Assembly (NCBI RefSeq): GCF_001669775.1
Contig: NZ_LXWK01000017.1
Coordinates: 310,001-374,000, forward strand
Length of the DNA stretch: 64,000 nucleotides
Direction of reading: 5' to 3'
Origin: Rheinheimera sp. SA_1
GTDB taxonomy: Bacteria > Pseudomonadota > Gammaproteobacteria > Enterobacterales > Alteromonadaceae
Part shown: positions 1 to 8,010 of the stretch, piece by piece
Position numbering within the stretch: the first letter of the stretch is position 1
Layout of the letters: every line of letters begins with the position of its first letter
Translations under genes and position numbers: made by a program
Notes under the pieces: generated by a model
Told to the model about the DNA's origin: nothing
Seen by the model: the letters and a program-made list of their open reading frames with translations, nothing else
Databases searched by the model: none

Positions 1-1131
1 AAAACTGTAAATGCCAGAAGCAAATTTCAGTTTATCGCTGTTATACAGAAACTGCAGTTCATGTGAAGTTTGTTCGTCTTCATAAAAAGCCGGTACGTCT
101 AACGAGGCTAAACGAGTCGAGTCGAAATCAATATTGGTGTCAGTCACCCCTTCACGTTTGGCCGACACTGCTTTGATGGTCCAGTCGGCATTCACATCCC
201 AGGTCATCGTTAAAGACTGACCACTGGTTTCAACCGAGTTATCTTCCGGCATCGAGGTGTTGGAATCAAAGACGTTGGTTGGCGGCGCTTCTTTGGTCAG
301 TAAACTTGGCGTCAGACGATGGCCCCCCTTAGAATTTGAATCATCCTGGGTGTCATCAGCGGCAAAAGCAAACCGTAAGTTATCTAACGCCTGATATTGC
401 AGACTGATGCGGCCAGTGACGATGTCTTTATCGTAGTTTTCCGCGCCGGTATTTAAATAAGTACCAAAACCATCACGTTGATACACAGCACCAGCCGCAC
501 CGATAAACAGTTTGTCAGTAATAGCGGTTTGACCGGATAGTTTTAAGTCTTGTTGACCATAACTGCCCAAGGTGCCACGCACTGCGAATTCGTTATCGCC
601 ACTCAGTGCCTTAGTGACATATTTCACCGCACCACCAATGGTGTTGCGGCCGTATAAAGTGCCCTGTGGACCGCGCAATACTTCGATGCGTTCTACGTCA
701 TAAATATCCAGCGCCGCGCCTTGTGGCCGTGCCATATAGACGTCGTCGATGTAAATACCGACACCAGGTTCAAAACCCCATAGTGGATCCTGCTGGCCGA
801 TACCGCGAATGTACGCCGTTAAGGTGCTGTTGGTGCCACGCGACACTTGTAACGTGGTGTTCGGCGAGTACTGCTGCACCGAAGTAATGTTCTCAATGCC
901 TTTTTGTTTTAAGTCTTCAGCGCCGATCGACGTCACCGCCACCGGCACCGTTTGCAGATTTTCGGCAGTGCGCCGGGCTGTGACCTGGATCACTTCCAGC
1001 GCCGCGGTTTCTTTGTCTTTAGCTTGTGCAGCCTGTTGCGCAGCTGCCGGCAATGCTGTGCCAAACAGAACAGTGCTAATGGCAACGGCGAGTAAAGTAG
1101 GTTGTAAGGCTTTGTTATTGTTATGGGCCAT
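1..1131 (-). CDS. TonB-dependent receptor, N-terminal part (cut by window edge)
   Basis: An outer-membrane TonB-dependent receptor; 377 codons are visible and the C-terminal barrel lies beyond the window. The ATG at 1131 is preceded by AGGAG at a good distance and opens MAHNNNKALQPTLLAVAIS, a signal peptide ending near AQQAAQA. The plug domain follows: a TonB-box-like stretch (ALEVIQVTARR), VPVAVTSIG, IRGIGQQDP, GVGIYIDDVYMARPQG and the typical VLRGPQGTLYGRNTIGGAV motif, then the first barrel strands. This plug style is common in receptors of carbohydrate or aromatic substrates of Alteromonadales and Sphingomonads, but the substrate cannot be read from it. It diverges from the GntP-type permease gene, with an ERIC-like repeat in between, so a shared role in uptake is possible but unproven. 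Confidence 0.93.
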   Translation of the reverse strand, partial: MAHNNNKALQPTLLAVAISTVLFGTALPAAAQQAAQAKDKETAALEVIQVTARRTAENLQTVPVAVTSIGAEDLKQKGIENITSVQQYSPNTTLQVSRGTNSTLTAYIRGIGQQDPLWGFEPGVGIYIDDVYMARPQGAALDIYDVERIEVLRGPQGTLYGRNTIGGAVKYVTKALSGDNEFAVRGTLGSYGQQDLKLSGQTAITDKLFIGAAGAVYQRDGFGTYLNTGAENYDKDIVTGRISLQYQALDNLRFAFAADDTQDDSNSKGGHRLTPSLLTKEAPPTNVFDSNTSMPEDNSVETSGQSLTMTWDVNADWTIKAVSAKREGVTDTNIDFDSTRLASLDVPAFYEDEQTSHELQFLYNSDKLKFASGIYSF

Positions 1132-1156
1132 AAGGCGTCTCCTGCTGATCTGTCGG

Positions 1157-1316
1157 CTATAGCCTTCATCCTTGAAGTTGCAGGGGTGTTGACTTCGCTC
1201 GTTCGCTGGGGCGCCAGTCCGACCCAGTCACATAGTACACTATGCTCCTGGGTCGGGCTGGCGTTCCAGTCTCACTCACTCGTCGCCTACCTGCACCATC
1301 AATGATTTTGGCTATA
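1157..1316. repeat. ERIC-like imperfect palindrome, long variant (160 bp)
   Basis: The two ends are inverted copies of each other over about 28 bases (CTATAGCC..ATCCTTGAAG..TGCAGG against the complement of CCTGCACCATCAATGATTTTGGCTATAT). Inside is a second inverted repeat, GGCGCCAGTCCGACCCAG against CTGGGTCGGGCTGGCG, closed by CATAGT-AC-ACTATG. Read on the minus strand the blocks TGCAGG, GAGTGAGTGA, CCCAGGAGC, GTGACTGGG, CGAGCGAAG and TGCAACTT follow the order known from enterobacterial ERIC sequences. The copy lies in the gap between the TonB receptor and the GntP permease. Related copies lie at 63436 and 63562, with fragments at 6922, 14201 and 61879. Confidence 0.85.
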
Positions 1317-1451
1317 TCTTGCTAGTGGTTATTTTTGTTTAGTTGTCTCTACTTTAGGCCGATCTGAGCAAATGTTAATCTGTACCTTAGTACTATAGAG
1401 ATGTGAAGGCGGATAGATCAGACTGCAGAAAAAGCGAAGAAGGATGTTTTT

Positions 1452-2777
1452 ATGCTCGATGCTGCTTGGGGTTCGATGCTTGGCATGGCAGGTCTGCTGG
1501 CTGGTTTGTTGCTGCTGATTTTACTGACGATGCGGGGGTTTAACCTGTTTATTCTGGCACCACTCTGCGCTTTACTGGTGGCAGTGACCAACGGTATTCC
1601 ATTCTGGCAAACGGCTGGCAGCACTGATTTTATTCATGGGTATATGAATGGCTTTGCTGGTTTTGTCAGCGCCTGGTTTTTAATGTTTTTATTAGGTTCT
1701 TTGTTCGGCAAACTGATGGAACATACCGGCGCTGCCGATGCAGTGGCGCTCGCAATCATCAATAAACTGGGGAAAGCCCATGCGGTGGCGGCGGTAGTTT
1801 TAGCCTGCGCCGTGTTGACTTACGGTGGAGTCAGTGTGTTTGTGGTCGCTTTTTCAGCTTACCCGATGGCCGTTAGTTTGTTTAAAGATGCCAATCTGCC
1901 ACGACGCTTTATTCCGGCAGCGCTGGGATTGGGCTCGGTGACTTTCACCATGACATCGGCTGGCTCGCCGGAAATTCAGAACTGGATCCCCATTCAATAC
2001 TTAAAAACCTCACCTTACGCTGGCTGGGAAGTGAGCCTCGTGGTGGCAATTTTTATGGCCGCAGTTGGTTATGCCTGGCTGCGCAATATGATTAACAACG
2101 CCGTGGCTAAAGGCGAAAAATTTGAAGGCCGCGACAGCGATCCCATGGTCGGTGGCCGCGCGCTGCCACATCCGCTGCTGGGGATTATTCCGTTATTCGT
2201 CGTGCTCGGCTTATCCAACTGGTTGCATCATAGCCTGCAACAAGCAGCGTTAATTGTTGCTCTTAGCGGTGGTGTACTGACGTTGTATTTACTGAATCGA
2301 CGGTATGTGCAGAACCTGGACAAAGCGCTGAATGATGGCGTTACCGGCGCATTACTGGCCATTGGTAACACTGCGGCAGTTGTTGGTTTTGGCAGCGTCG
2401 CTAAGTTGACACCCGCTTTTGACAGCATAGTGCAACAAATGACCCACCTGCCCGGGCCTGAGCTATTGGGCGCCGCCATTGCTGTCAGCGTGATTGCCGG
2501 TGTCACCGGTTCTGCCTCCGGTGGGCAAGTGATTGCGTTGCCCGAAATAGCCCCAACTTATCTCGATCGCGGTGTCGATGCTGAACAGTTACACCGGGTG
2601 GTGGCCATTTCATCAGGTGCTTTAGATTCACTGCCGCATAACGGTTATGTCGTCACCACCATTCGTGCTATCTGTGGCGAATCGCACCAAAATGCTTATG
2701 GACCGGTGGCGATTGTCACGGTTATTGTGCCGCTGTTTGGTACTCTGCTGGCGATTGGCTTATTTGAATTGTTTTAA
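1452..2777 (+). CDS. GntP-family permease (gluconate/organic acid:H+ symporter type)
   Basis: A 441-residue inner-membrane transporter with about a dozen hydrophobic segments running the whole length, of the GntP family (COG2610), whose known members take up gluconate, other sugar acids or related carboxylates with protons. Family-like stretches are FVSAWFLMFLLGSLFGKLMEHTGAADAVA, LTYGGVSVFVVAFSAYPMA, TMTSAGSPEIQNWIPI and GSASGGQVIALPEIAPTYLDRGVD. The ATG at 1452 follows AAGGATG at a suitable distance. Six to twelve bases after the stop comes an exported MetX-like hydrolase gene with its own Shine-Dalgarno, so the pair is probably one transcript. The substrate is not evident; the next gene suggests an ester or acylated compound processed in the periplasm, which is inference. 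Confidence 0.85.
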   Translation: MLDAAWGSMLGMAGLLAGLLLLILLTMRGFNLFILAPLCALLVAVTNGIPFWQTAGSTDFIHGYMNGFAGFVSAWFLMFLLGSLFGKLMEHTGAADAVALAIINKLGKAHAVAAVVLACAVLTYGGVSVFVVAFSAYPMAVSLFKDANLPRRFIPAALGLGSVTFTMTSAGSPEIQNWIPIQYLKTSPYAGWEVSLVVAIFMAAVGYAWLRNMINNAVAKGEKFEGRDSDPMVGGRALPHPLLGIIPLFVVLGLSNWLHHSLQQAALIVALSGGVLTLYLLNRRYVQNLDKALNDGVTGALLAIGNTAAVVGFGSVAKLTPAFDSIVQQMTHLPGPELLGAAIAVSVIAGVTGSASGGQVIALPEIAPTYLDRGVDAEQLHRVVAISSGALDSLPHNGYVVTTIRAICGESHQNAYGPVAIVTVIVPLFGTLLAIGLFELF

Positions 2778-2789
2778 CCGGAGTTGCTG

Positions 2790-4034
2790 ATGCCTGTTTA
2801 TATGTGCTCGTTTTATCCTGCAAAGCAACATCGTGCTGCAAAGCCCGGCTTTTGGTTGGCTCTGGCGTTGTTACTGAATCTGTCGTGGCTGCTGTTTATG
2901 TGTCAGGCCGCAGCGGCAGAACCTTTGTTAGTCAAAAAACAGGCTTTTGAAATCAACAACTTTCAAACCCAAAACCAGCAGACTATTGCCAAAGTGCGGG
3001 TCGGCTGGGAAGCCTATGGCAAGCTCAACGCCGATAAATCCAATGTGATTCTGATCACCCATTATTTTTCCGGCACTTCGCATGCAGCTGGTAAATATCA
3101 ACCAGAAGACGCAGCACCAGGCTACTGGGATGCCATTATTGGCCCAGGCAAAGCCATTGATACTAATAAATATTATGTGATTAGCAGTGATACGCTGGTC
3201 AATGCCAACGTCAAAGATCCCAACGTCATCACCACCGGTCCAGCCACGATCAATCCCTCGACCGGCAAGCCGTATGGGCTGAAATTTCCGGTAGTGACCA
3301 TCCGCGATTTTGTTGAAGTACAACGGGCGTTACTCGATAGCCTTGGCATCGATAAACTTTATGCGGTGATTGGGCCTTCGATGGGTTCTTTTCAGGCGAT
3401 TGAATGGGCGACTTTATATCCTGACCGGGTGCAGCGGTTAGTACCAGTGATTGGCACTGCTTACATTGACGCCTGGACCGCAGTGCGGCTGGAACGCTGG
3501 GCGCAACCGATCAAAAACGACCCACACTGGCAACAAGGTGATTATTACGGTAAAGCCCAGCAACCGGACGCAGGCCTCGCCCGTGCTTTGGCTTATATCA
3601 CCCAGGATGCCACCAATCCGGTTGGCTTTAACAGTCGATATGTTGATATGGCAACTGACGCTGCCGCACATCAGGATATTCTGGCTGAACCGCTGGCCTG
3701 GCAACAACTGCTGGCACAGGCCAAATTAAGGGCGGTTCACCAAGACGCTAATCATTTGTTGTATCTGGTGCGGGCATCCCAGTTGTGGCGCGCCGGGATG
3801 GGCGATAACTGGCAACAGAGTATTAAAAAGATCAAAGCCAAAACCTTATTTTTACCAGCGACCGGTGACTTATTACTGCCGCCTGCCATGGCGAAACTGA
3901 GTCAGCAGCAGCTACAGGCAGCTGGAAATCCGGCGGCGCTCACTGAAATTCCTGGACAATGGGGTCATTTAGATGGGGTTTTGGGGATTCAGGCGGTTGC
4001 CGCACCACTGGCGGAATTTTTAGCCCAGCCCTGA
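2790..4034 (+). CDS. Exported MetX-like alpha/beta hydrolase
   Basis: An alpha/beta-hydrolase protein of the homoserine O-acetyltransferase (MetX) family. The ATG at 2790 is chosen because GGAG ends seven bases before it; TTG and CTG codons just upstream are poorer. The N-terminus has a long positively charged stretch then LALALLLNLSWLLFMCQAAAAEP, which reads as a signal peptide, unlike cytoplasmic MetX. The fold is clear: a nucleophile elbow GPSMG with Ser near residue 197 followed by FQAIEWA, Asp near 360 in TGDLLLPP and His near 393 in WGHLDG. Because it is exported and paired with a permease, a role in methionine synthesis is unlikely; a periplasmic esterase or acyltransferase is more plausible. 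Length, about 414 residues, is usual for MetX plus a leader. Confidence 0.8.
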   Translation: MPVYMCSFYPAKQHRAAKPGFWLALALLLNLSWLLFMCQAAAAEPLLVKKQAFEINNFQTQNQQTIAKVRVGWEAYGKLNADKSNVILITHYFSGTSHAAGKYQPEDAAPGYWDAIIGPGKAIDTNKYYVISSDTLVNANVKDPNVITTGPATINPSTGKPYGLKFPVVTIRDFVEVQRALLDSLGIDKLYAVIGPSMGSFQAIEWATLYPDRVQRLVPVIGTAYIDAWTAVRLERWAQPIKNDPHWQQGDYYGKAQQPDAGLARALAYITQDATNPVGFNSRYVDMATDAAAHQDILAEPLAWQQLLAQAKLRAVHQDANHLLYLVRASQLWRAGMGDNWQQSIKKIKAKTLFLPATGDLLLPPAMAKLSQQQLQAAGNPAALTEIPGQWGHLDGVLGIQAVAAPLAEFLAQP

Positions 4035-4106
4035 AGCTTTAACAACAGCATTTCGGTTTTATTCTGTCCTGTTCTGGCAACTACAGCCTCACCGCTGTGG
4101 CCAGTT

Positions 4107-4144
4107 GCGACCAGACTGATGCCTTCAGCCTGGTCGCTTTTTTT
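4107..4144 (+). terminator. Rho-independent terminator after the GntP/MetX-like pair
   Basis: GCGACCAG at 4107-4114 pairs with CTGGTCGC at 4130-4137 and is followed by seven T. It ends plus-strand transcription just before the convergent chemotaxis-receptor gene. Confidence 0.8.
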
Positions 4145-4145
4145 A

Positions 4146-5765
4146 CTACAGCGTAAACCGCGATACCGCCTGCGTCAGGCCGCTGGACAAGACTTTCAGC
4201 TCATGCGCCACTTTACTACTGTGCTGGGTCGCTTCGCTGTTTTGCGCAGACATGCCGGCAATCCGCTCAATATGTCCGGCGACTTCCTGGCTGGCAGCAT
4301 TTTGCTCGTTCAGACTTAACGAAATTTGTTCAATCACGCTCAGCACTTGTTTAAAGCTTTGCTGAATTTCAGCAATGGCACTGCCCGCTTGCGCCGCCAG
4401 CTCCACGCCCTGATTCACCTGCACCACACCAGTGCCCATCTGGCCTACGGCATCGGAGGTACCGGATAAAATCAACCCGATCATCGTGGAAATTTCACTG
4501 GTTGATTGGGTGGTCCGTTGTGCCAGCATCCGAACTTCGTCTGCCACCACCGCAAAACCACGGCCTTGTTCACCGGCCCGCGCCGCTTCAATCGCCGCAT
4601 TTAACGCCAGTAAGTTGGTTTGGTCGGCAATACCTTTAATCACACTGACAATATTGGAAATTTGCTCGGACTGTTTACCCAGCTCTTCCATCCGGTTCGA
4701 GGCTGTGCGTACCACCACTGCAATCCGCTCCATACTGGCCACGGTATTGTTAATGACAGTGCCGCTTTGCTCAGCCCGCTTGCCAGAATCGGTGGCGATT
4801 TGATGGGCTTCTGACGAACTGCCGGACACATGATTAATACTGACACTTAACTCTTCCACCGCTGCCGCAATAGACGATGAAGCACGTGATTGTTCATTGG
4901 CAGAGGCATTGAGCTCTTCAGCGGTTGAAGCGACCACTGAACTGGCCGAGCTTAATTCACCGGCTGCGTGTTTAATTTCGCCAAGTAACTGACAAAGCTG
5001 CGTTTGCATCACATCAAGGCCCGCCAGCAATTCCGCCACTTCATCACCGCCACTACTGTCAATGCGATTATTTAAGCGCCCACCAGCGACTGCAGCCACC
5101 AGGTTTTTGACCACGGCTAACCGTTGTTGCAGCGTATTTTTCATATACACGGCCATGCCAACAGCCACGACTAATATTAAAATACCGCCTACAACTAAAC
5201 TGGTAAAAGCCAGACTTTTTGCCGAAACAGCATCAGCGCTACGAACTTTTAGCTGAGCCCGCTCCACATCCATAAATTCTTCCAGTTCGGCGCGGATTTT
5301 TTCCATGTACATTTTGCCGTTGCCTTCAGACACAAAAGCAATCACTTGCTGGCGTTTCACCGGATCATCACCCGCTTCACGACGTTTCGTCACTGCAGGT
5401 TCAATGGCGTTTTCCAACCACTGCTGATAATGTTCTTCGATATCATCGACTAATGCAGACTGCGAAGAATTCCCACGCATAAAGTCTTTTAATTGCGATA
5501 TCCCGGCTGCAGCACCTTTTTTGCCTTCCAGATATGGTGCCAAAAAGCTTTCTTGCCCGGTGATCACAAAACCACGCTGCCCAGATTCAATATTCATTAA
5601 ATCTTCCGCCAGCAAATTGCCAGCGAGGATCACATTATATGTTTGTTCATTGAGTTCTACCGCGGTCTGCATTTTTTGCATGCTGCTTAATGAAGCCAAA
5701 GTCGACAGCAAGACTAACAACAACACAATTCCAAACGACAACATCAACTTTTTAATTAAGGTCAT
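4146..5765 (-). CDS. Methyl-accepting chemotaxis protein with CHASE3 sensor domain
   Basis: A 539-residue chemoreceptor. Residues about 8-30 form the first membrane helix, residues about 40-180 a helical periplasmic CHASE3-type domain ([46 protein letters not shown] is characteristic), residues about 187-210 the second membrane helix, then HAMP and the long signalling coiled coil. The highly conserved hairpin tip is present ([26 protein letters not shown]). ATG at 5765 has AGGA a few bases upstream. It signals to CheA/CheW in the cell, but no che genes are nearby, so this is one of the scattered receptors usual in motile marine or freshwater gammaproteobacteria. The ligand is unknown. No CheR-docking pentapeptide is seen; the protein ends VSRFTL. 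Confidence 0.95.
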   Translation of the reverse strand: MTLIKKLMLSFGIVLLLVLLSTLASLSSMQKMQTAVELNEQTYNVILAGNLLAEDLMNIESGQRGFVITGQESFLAPYLEGKKGAAAGISQLKDFMRGNSSQSALVDDIEEHYQQWLENAIEPAVTKRREAGDDPVKRQQVIAFVSEGNGKMYMEKIRAELEEFMDVERAQLKVRSADAVSAKSLAFTSLVVGGILILVVAVGMAVYMKNTLQQRLAVVKNLVAAVAGGRLNNRIDSSGGDEVAELLAGLDVMQTQLCQLLGEIKHAAGELSSASSVVASTAEELNASANEQSRASSSIAAAVEELSVSINHVSGSSSEAHQIATDSGKRAEQSGTVINNTVASMERIAVVVRTASNRMEELGKQSEQISNIVSVIKGIADQTNLLALNAAIEAARAGEQGRGFAVVADEVRMLAQRTTQSTSEISTMIGLILSGTSDAVGQMGTGVVQVNQGVELAAQAGSAIAEIQQSFKQVLSVIEQISLSLNEQNAASQEVAGHIERIAGMSAQNSEATQHSSKVAHELKVLSSGLTQAVSRFTL

Positions 5766-6136
5766 AGCGATTCCTATTTTGGCTTAGAGACAGACAAGCT
5801 GGCAGATGACTATTAAAGTCATTCGTGAAACTTCCGTGGCCTGTGATGATGATGGCTGGGGATCTGAATTGTTACCGTAACGGAGCCCTCATCGACCAGC
5901 ATAGCCTAAATTGTCAATCGAAACCGTTTAGCGGCACATAAACTGCAATTAATTCCAGCGCCGGCAAATTCGATTGTTTTCGACGTCTCCAGCCCTATTT
6001 CGATCACTGCGCCTGTCACCCACTTTACCGCCAGACCAGTGATGAGGAAAAAGCATGCGCAGGGCATTTCCACCGACATTTTTTCAGAGGAACCCAGCTA
6101 TAATGAAGCCATTCGAGTCTCATTACTCCCTGTTGT
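5766..6136. other. Divergent intergenic region (MCP / binding protein)
   Basis: This 371-base gap holds the promoters of the chemoreceptor (minus) and of the periplasmic binding protein (plus). A consensus TATAAT lies at 6099-6104 on the plus strand, with a weak GACATT about 18 bases before it. A short reading frame of 15 codons starts at 6103. I see no repeat or further gene. Confidence 0.5.
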
Positions 6137-6150
6137 ATGCATTTATGTAG
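6103..6150 (+). CDS. Possible 15-codon leader peptide overlapping the binding-protein start
   Basis: ATG at 6103 follows AGAGGAA by ten bases and reads MKPFESHYSLLYAFM then TAG at 6148-6150, overlapping the next gene's ATG at 6137 in another frame. It could couple translation of the binding protein, which lacks its own Shine-Dalgarno, or it could be the true N-terminus separated by a frameshift. However a TATAAT box overlaps the same ATG, so if that is the promoter the frame is not transcribed. Confidence 0.25.
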   Translation: MKPFESHYSLLYAFM

Positions 6151-6910
6151 TCTGATTGTCTTGTTGCTGTTCAGCAGCACCGCGATTGCGGCGGTGCCGC
6201 TGAAATTTTGTTACGAAGATAAATTACTATTTCCTTATTATTTAGGTAGTGGTGCGCTGATCCCAACCGATCGGCCTGGCGCCAGCATCGAGCATTTAAA
6301 ATTATTAATGCAAAAAGTGCCGCAACTCCGGCTGGAACTGGTACGGATGCCCTGGAAACGCTGTCTGGCTGCGATGGCGAACAATACTGTGGATGCCGTC
6401 ATCGCCAGTTATCATCCGGAACGGGCAGAATTTGTCCGTTACCCACTCCTACAACAGCAGCCTGATCCCAAACGCGCCTTTGCAGAGCATCACACCTGTC
6501 TGGTCAGTCGCGAAGACGCCGAATGGAGCTGGGATGGTCAGAAAATTGTTGGCGGCAACGAAATTGTGATTGGCCGGCCCTTGGGCTACGCTGCTATTAC
6601 CAGCCCGGTCGGGCAAAAGTTTCAGATGCACTATACCTTGTCCGGCACTATGGATTTAGACTTGCTGAAAAAAGGCCGGATTAACGCGGTGACCACCTTG
6701 TGTAACATCAACGGTCAGCCATTTACTGCCCGTTTTATTGCCGATCGCGGCCTAAAAGTGCTCTATCCGCCGCTCTACAGCAACACCGGCTATCTGGTAT
6801 TCAGTGTCGATTTTTATCAAAGGCAGCAGGCGTTAGCTGATTTGTTGTGGGAACAGCTGGCGGTAAATAAAGGCTCTGACATCTACCAGCGTTATCTGAA
6901 CGAACAATAA
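6137..6910 (+). CDS. Periplasmic substrate-binding protein, SBP family 3-like
   Basis: A 257-residue protein with a signal peptide (LCSLIVLLLFSSTAIAAVP) and the layout of type 3 solute-binding proteins: PLKFCYED near the mature N-terminus, a bilobed core with RMPWKRCLAAMANNTVDAVIASY, and a C-terminal NTGYLVFSVDFY segment. The PWKRC-like motif is typical of stand-alone members of the family in Alteromonadales, which often have no ABC partner; none is adjacent here, and the neighbouring fbp genes have their own binding protein. The ligand is unknown. The ATG at 6137 has no visible Shine-Dalgarno; the short overlapping frame from 6103 has one, so the true start or a coupling mechanism is open. 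Confidence 0.75.
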   Translation: MHLCSLIVLLLFSSTAIAAVPLKFCYEDKLLFPYYLGSGALIPTDRPGASIEHLKLLMQKVPQLRLELVRMPWKRCLAAMANNTVDAVIASYHPERAEFVRYPLLQQQPDPKRAFAEHHTCLVSREDAEWSWDGQKIVGGNEIVIGRPLGYAAITSPVGQKFQMHYTLSGTMDLDLLKKGRINAVTTLCNINGQPFTARFIADRGLKVLYPPLYSNTGYLVFSVDFYQRQQALADLLWEQLAVNKGSDIYQRYLNEQ

Positions 6911-6921
6911 CGACGCTTATG

Positions 6922-6949
6922 TCATCCTTGAAGATTTTGGGTATATACC
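6922..6949. repeat. ERIC-like end fragment
   Basis: CATCCTTGAAG, the left end motif of the ERIC-like elements, is joined directly to ATTTTGGGTATA, the right end motif, as if nearly all of an element had been deleted. It sits between the convergent binding-protein and fbpC genes. Confidence 0.6.
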
Positions 6950-6958
6950 ACCAACTGC

Positions 6959-8008
6959 TTAAACCTGATTCACCGCTCTAGCAAAACAAACCAAATCGTC
7001 AATTTGCACGCTGATGCCGATCATTTCACCAAGCTGATGTTGATGATGGCTCGGCGCCAGACAGCTGATCTGCTCATTCATACCCACCTGCAACTGATAC
7101 AACATATGGGCGCCACGAAAAGCCCGGCTTAGCACTTTTGCCCGTAGTGGACTGGCATCATCATGCAGAATATCATCCGGTCGTACCAATAAATCGACGG
7201 CAGTACCTGCGGCGAAACCGGTGTGCTGAGCTTGTCGGAACAAGCCAAGACAAGTTTTTACCTGATAACCATCCAGCATTTCACCCCGGATCAAATCACC
7301 TTGCCCGATAAAATCAGCCACAAACCGGTTCGACGGCTGATGATACAACTGATAAGGCGTGCCCCATTGTTGCAAACTGCCGTGCGCCATCACACCAATC
7401 CAGTCGGCCATGGCAAAAGCTTCATGCTGATCATGAGTCACCATCACCGCCGTAATATTAAGCTGCTTTAGAATGTCACGGATATCACGGGCCAGACTGT
7501 CCCGTAGGTCAGCGTCTAAGCCAGAGAAAGGTTCATCCAACAGAATTAACCGTGGCTCTGGCGCCAATGCCCGGGCTAGCGCCACCCGTTGTTGCTGACC
7601 TCCGGACAGTTGATGAATAAAACGACCTGCCATGCCCGATAGCCCAACCAGCTGCAGTAACTGCTGCAGTTTTTGCTGCTGTTGCGCCTTGGGTTGGCGC
7701 CACAAGCCAAAACAGATATTTTCGCCCACGGTTAAATGCGGGAATAACGCATAATCTTGAAATACCACGCCAATCTGCCGTTGCTCCGGATTTTGCTGAA
7801 CGCCCACCGCGCTGACGACTTCACCATTCACCAGCACCTGCCCTTGGCTGACCGGTTCAAATCCGGCGATCGCCCTGAGCAAACTGGTTTTACCGGAACC
7901 TGAAGGGCCAACCAGACAACCAATTTCACCGGCCTGCAGCGAAAAACAGATGGCCTTGACCACTTGTGATGTCTGATAAGCGACACTGACCTGTTGCAGC
8001 TGTAACAT
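6959..8008 (-). CDS. fbpC: Iron(III) ABC importer, ATP-binding subunit
   Basis: A 349-residue ATPase of the FbpC/PotA-like importer class. Visible motifs are Walker A GPSGSGKTSLL near residues 34-44, the Q-loop VVFQDYALFPHLTVGENI, the signature LSGGQQQRVALARAL, Walker B LILLDEPFSGLD and the switch histidine in MVTHDQHEA. The C-terminal third is the TOBE-type regulatory domain (VDLLVRPDDIL..). It powers import of ferric iron through the permease encoded just upstream; two bases separate the genes, and binding protein, permease and ATPase lie in that transcription order. Iron rather than another ligand is inferred from similarity of all three subunits to the Fbp/Afu systems. Confidence 0.92.
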   Translation of the reverse strand: MLQLQQVSVAYQTSQVVKAICFSLQAGEIGCLVGPSGSGKTSLLRAIAGFEPVSQGQVLVNGEVVSAVGVQQNPEQRQIGVVFQDYALFPHLTVGENICFGLWRQPKAQQQQKLQQLLQLVGLSGMAGRFIHQLSGGQQQRVALARALAPEPRLILLDEPFSGLDADLRDSLARDIRDILKQLNITAVMVTHDQHEAFAMADWIGVMAHGSLQQWGTPYQLYHQPSNRFVADFIGQGDLIRGEMLDGYQVKTCLGLFRQAQHTGFAAGTAVDLLVRPDDILHDDASPLRAKVLSRAFRGAHMLYQLQVGMNEQISCLAPSHHQHQLGEMIGISVQIDDLVCFARAVNQV

Positions 8009-8010
8009 GG

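Noticed and set aside
1157-1316. Protein-coding frames across the repeat (for example 1123-1305)
   Set aside because: The frame follows the palindromic repeat and the reverse of the receptor start; codon content gives no protein pattern.
2790-4034. Methionine biosynthesis gene metX
   Set aside because: The family match is real, but the signal peptide and pairing with a permease speak against a cytoplasmic biosynthetic role, so no metX symbol was given.
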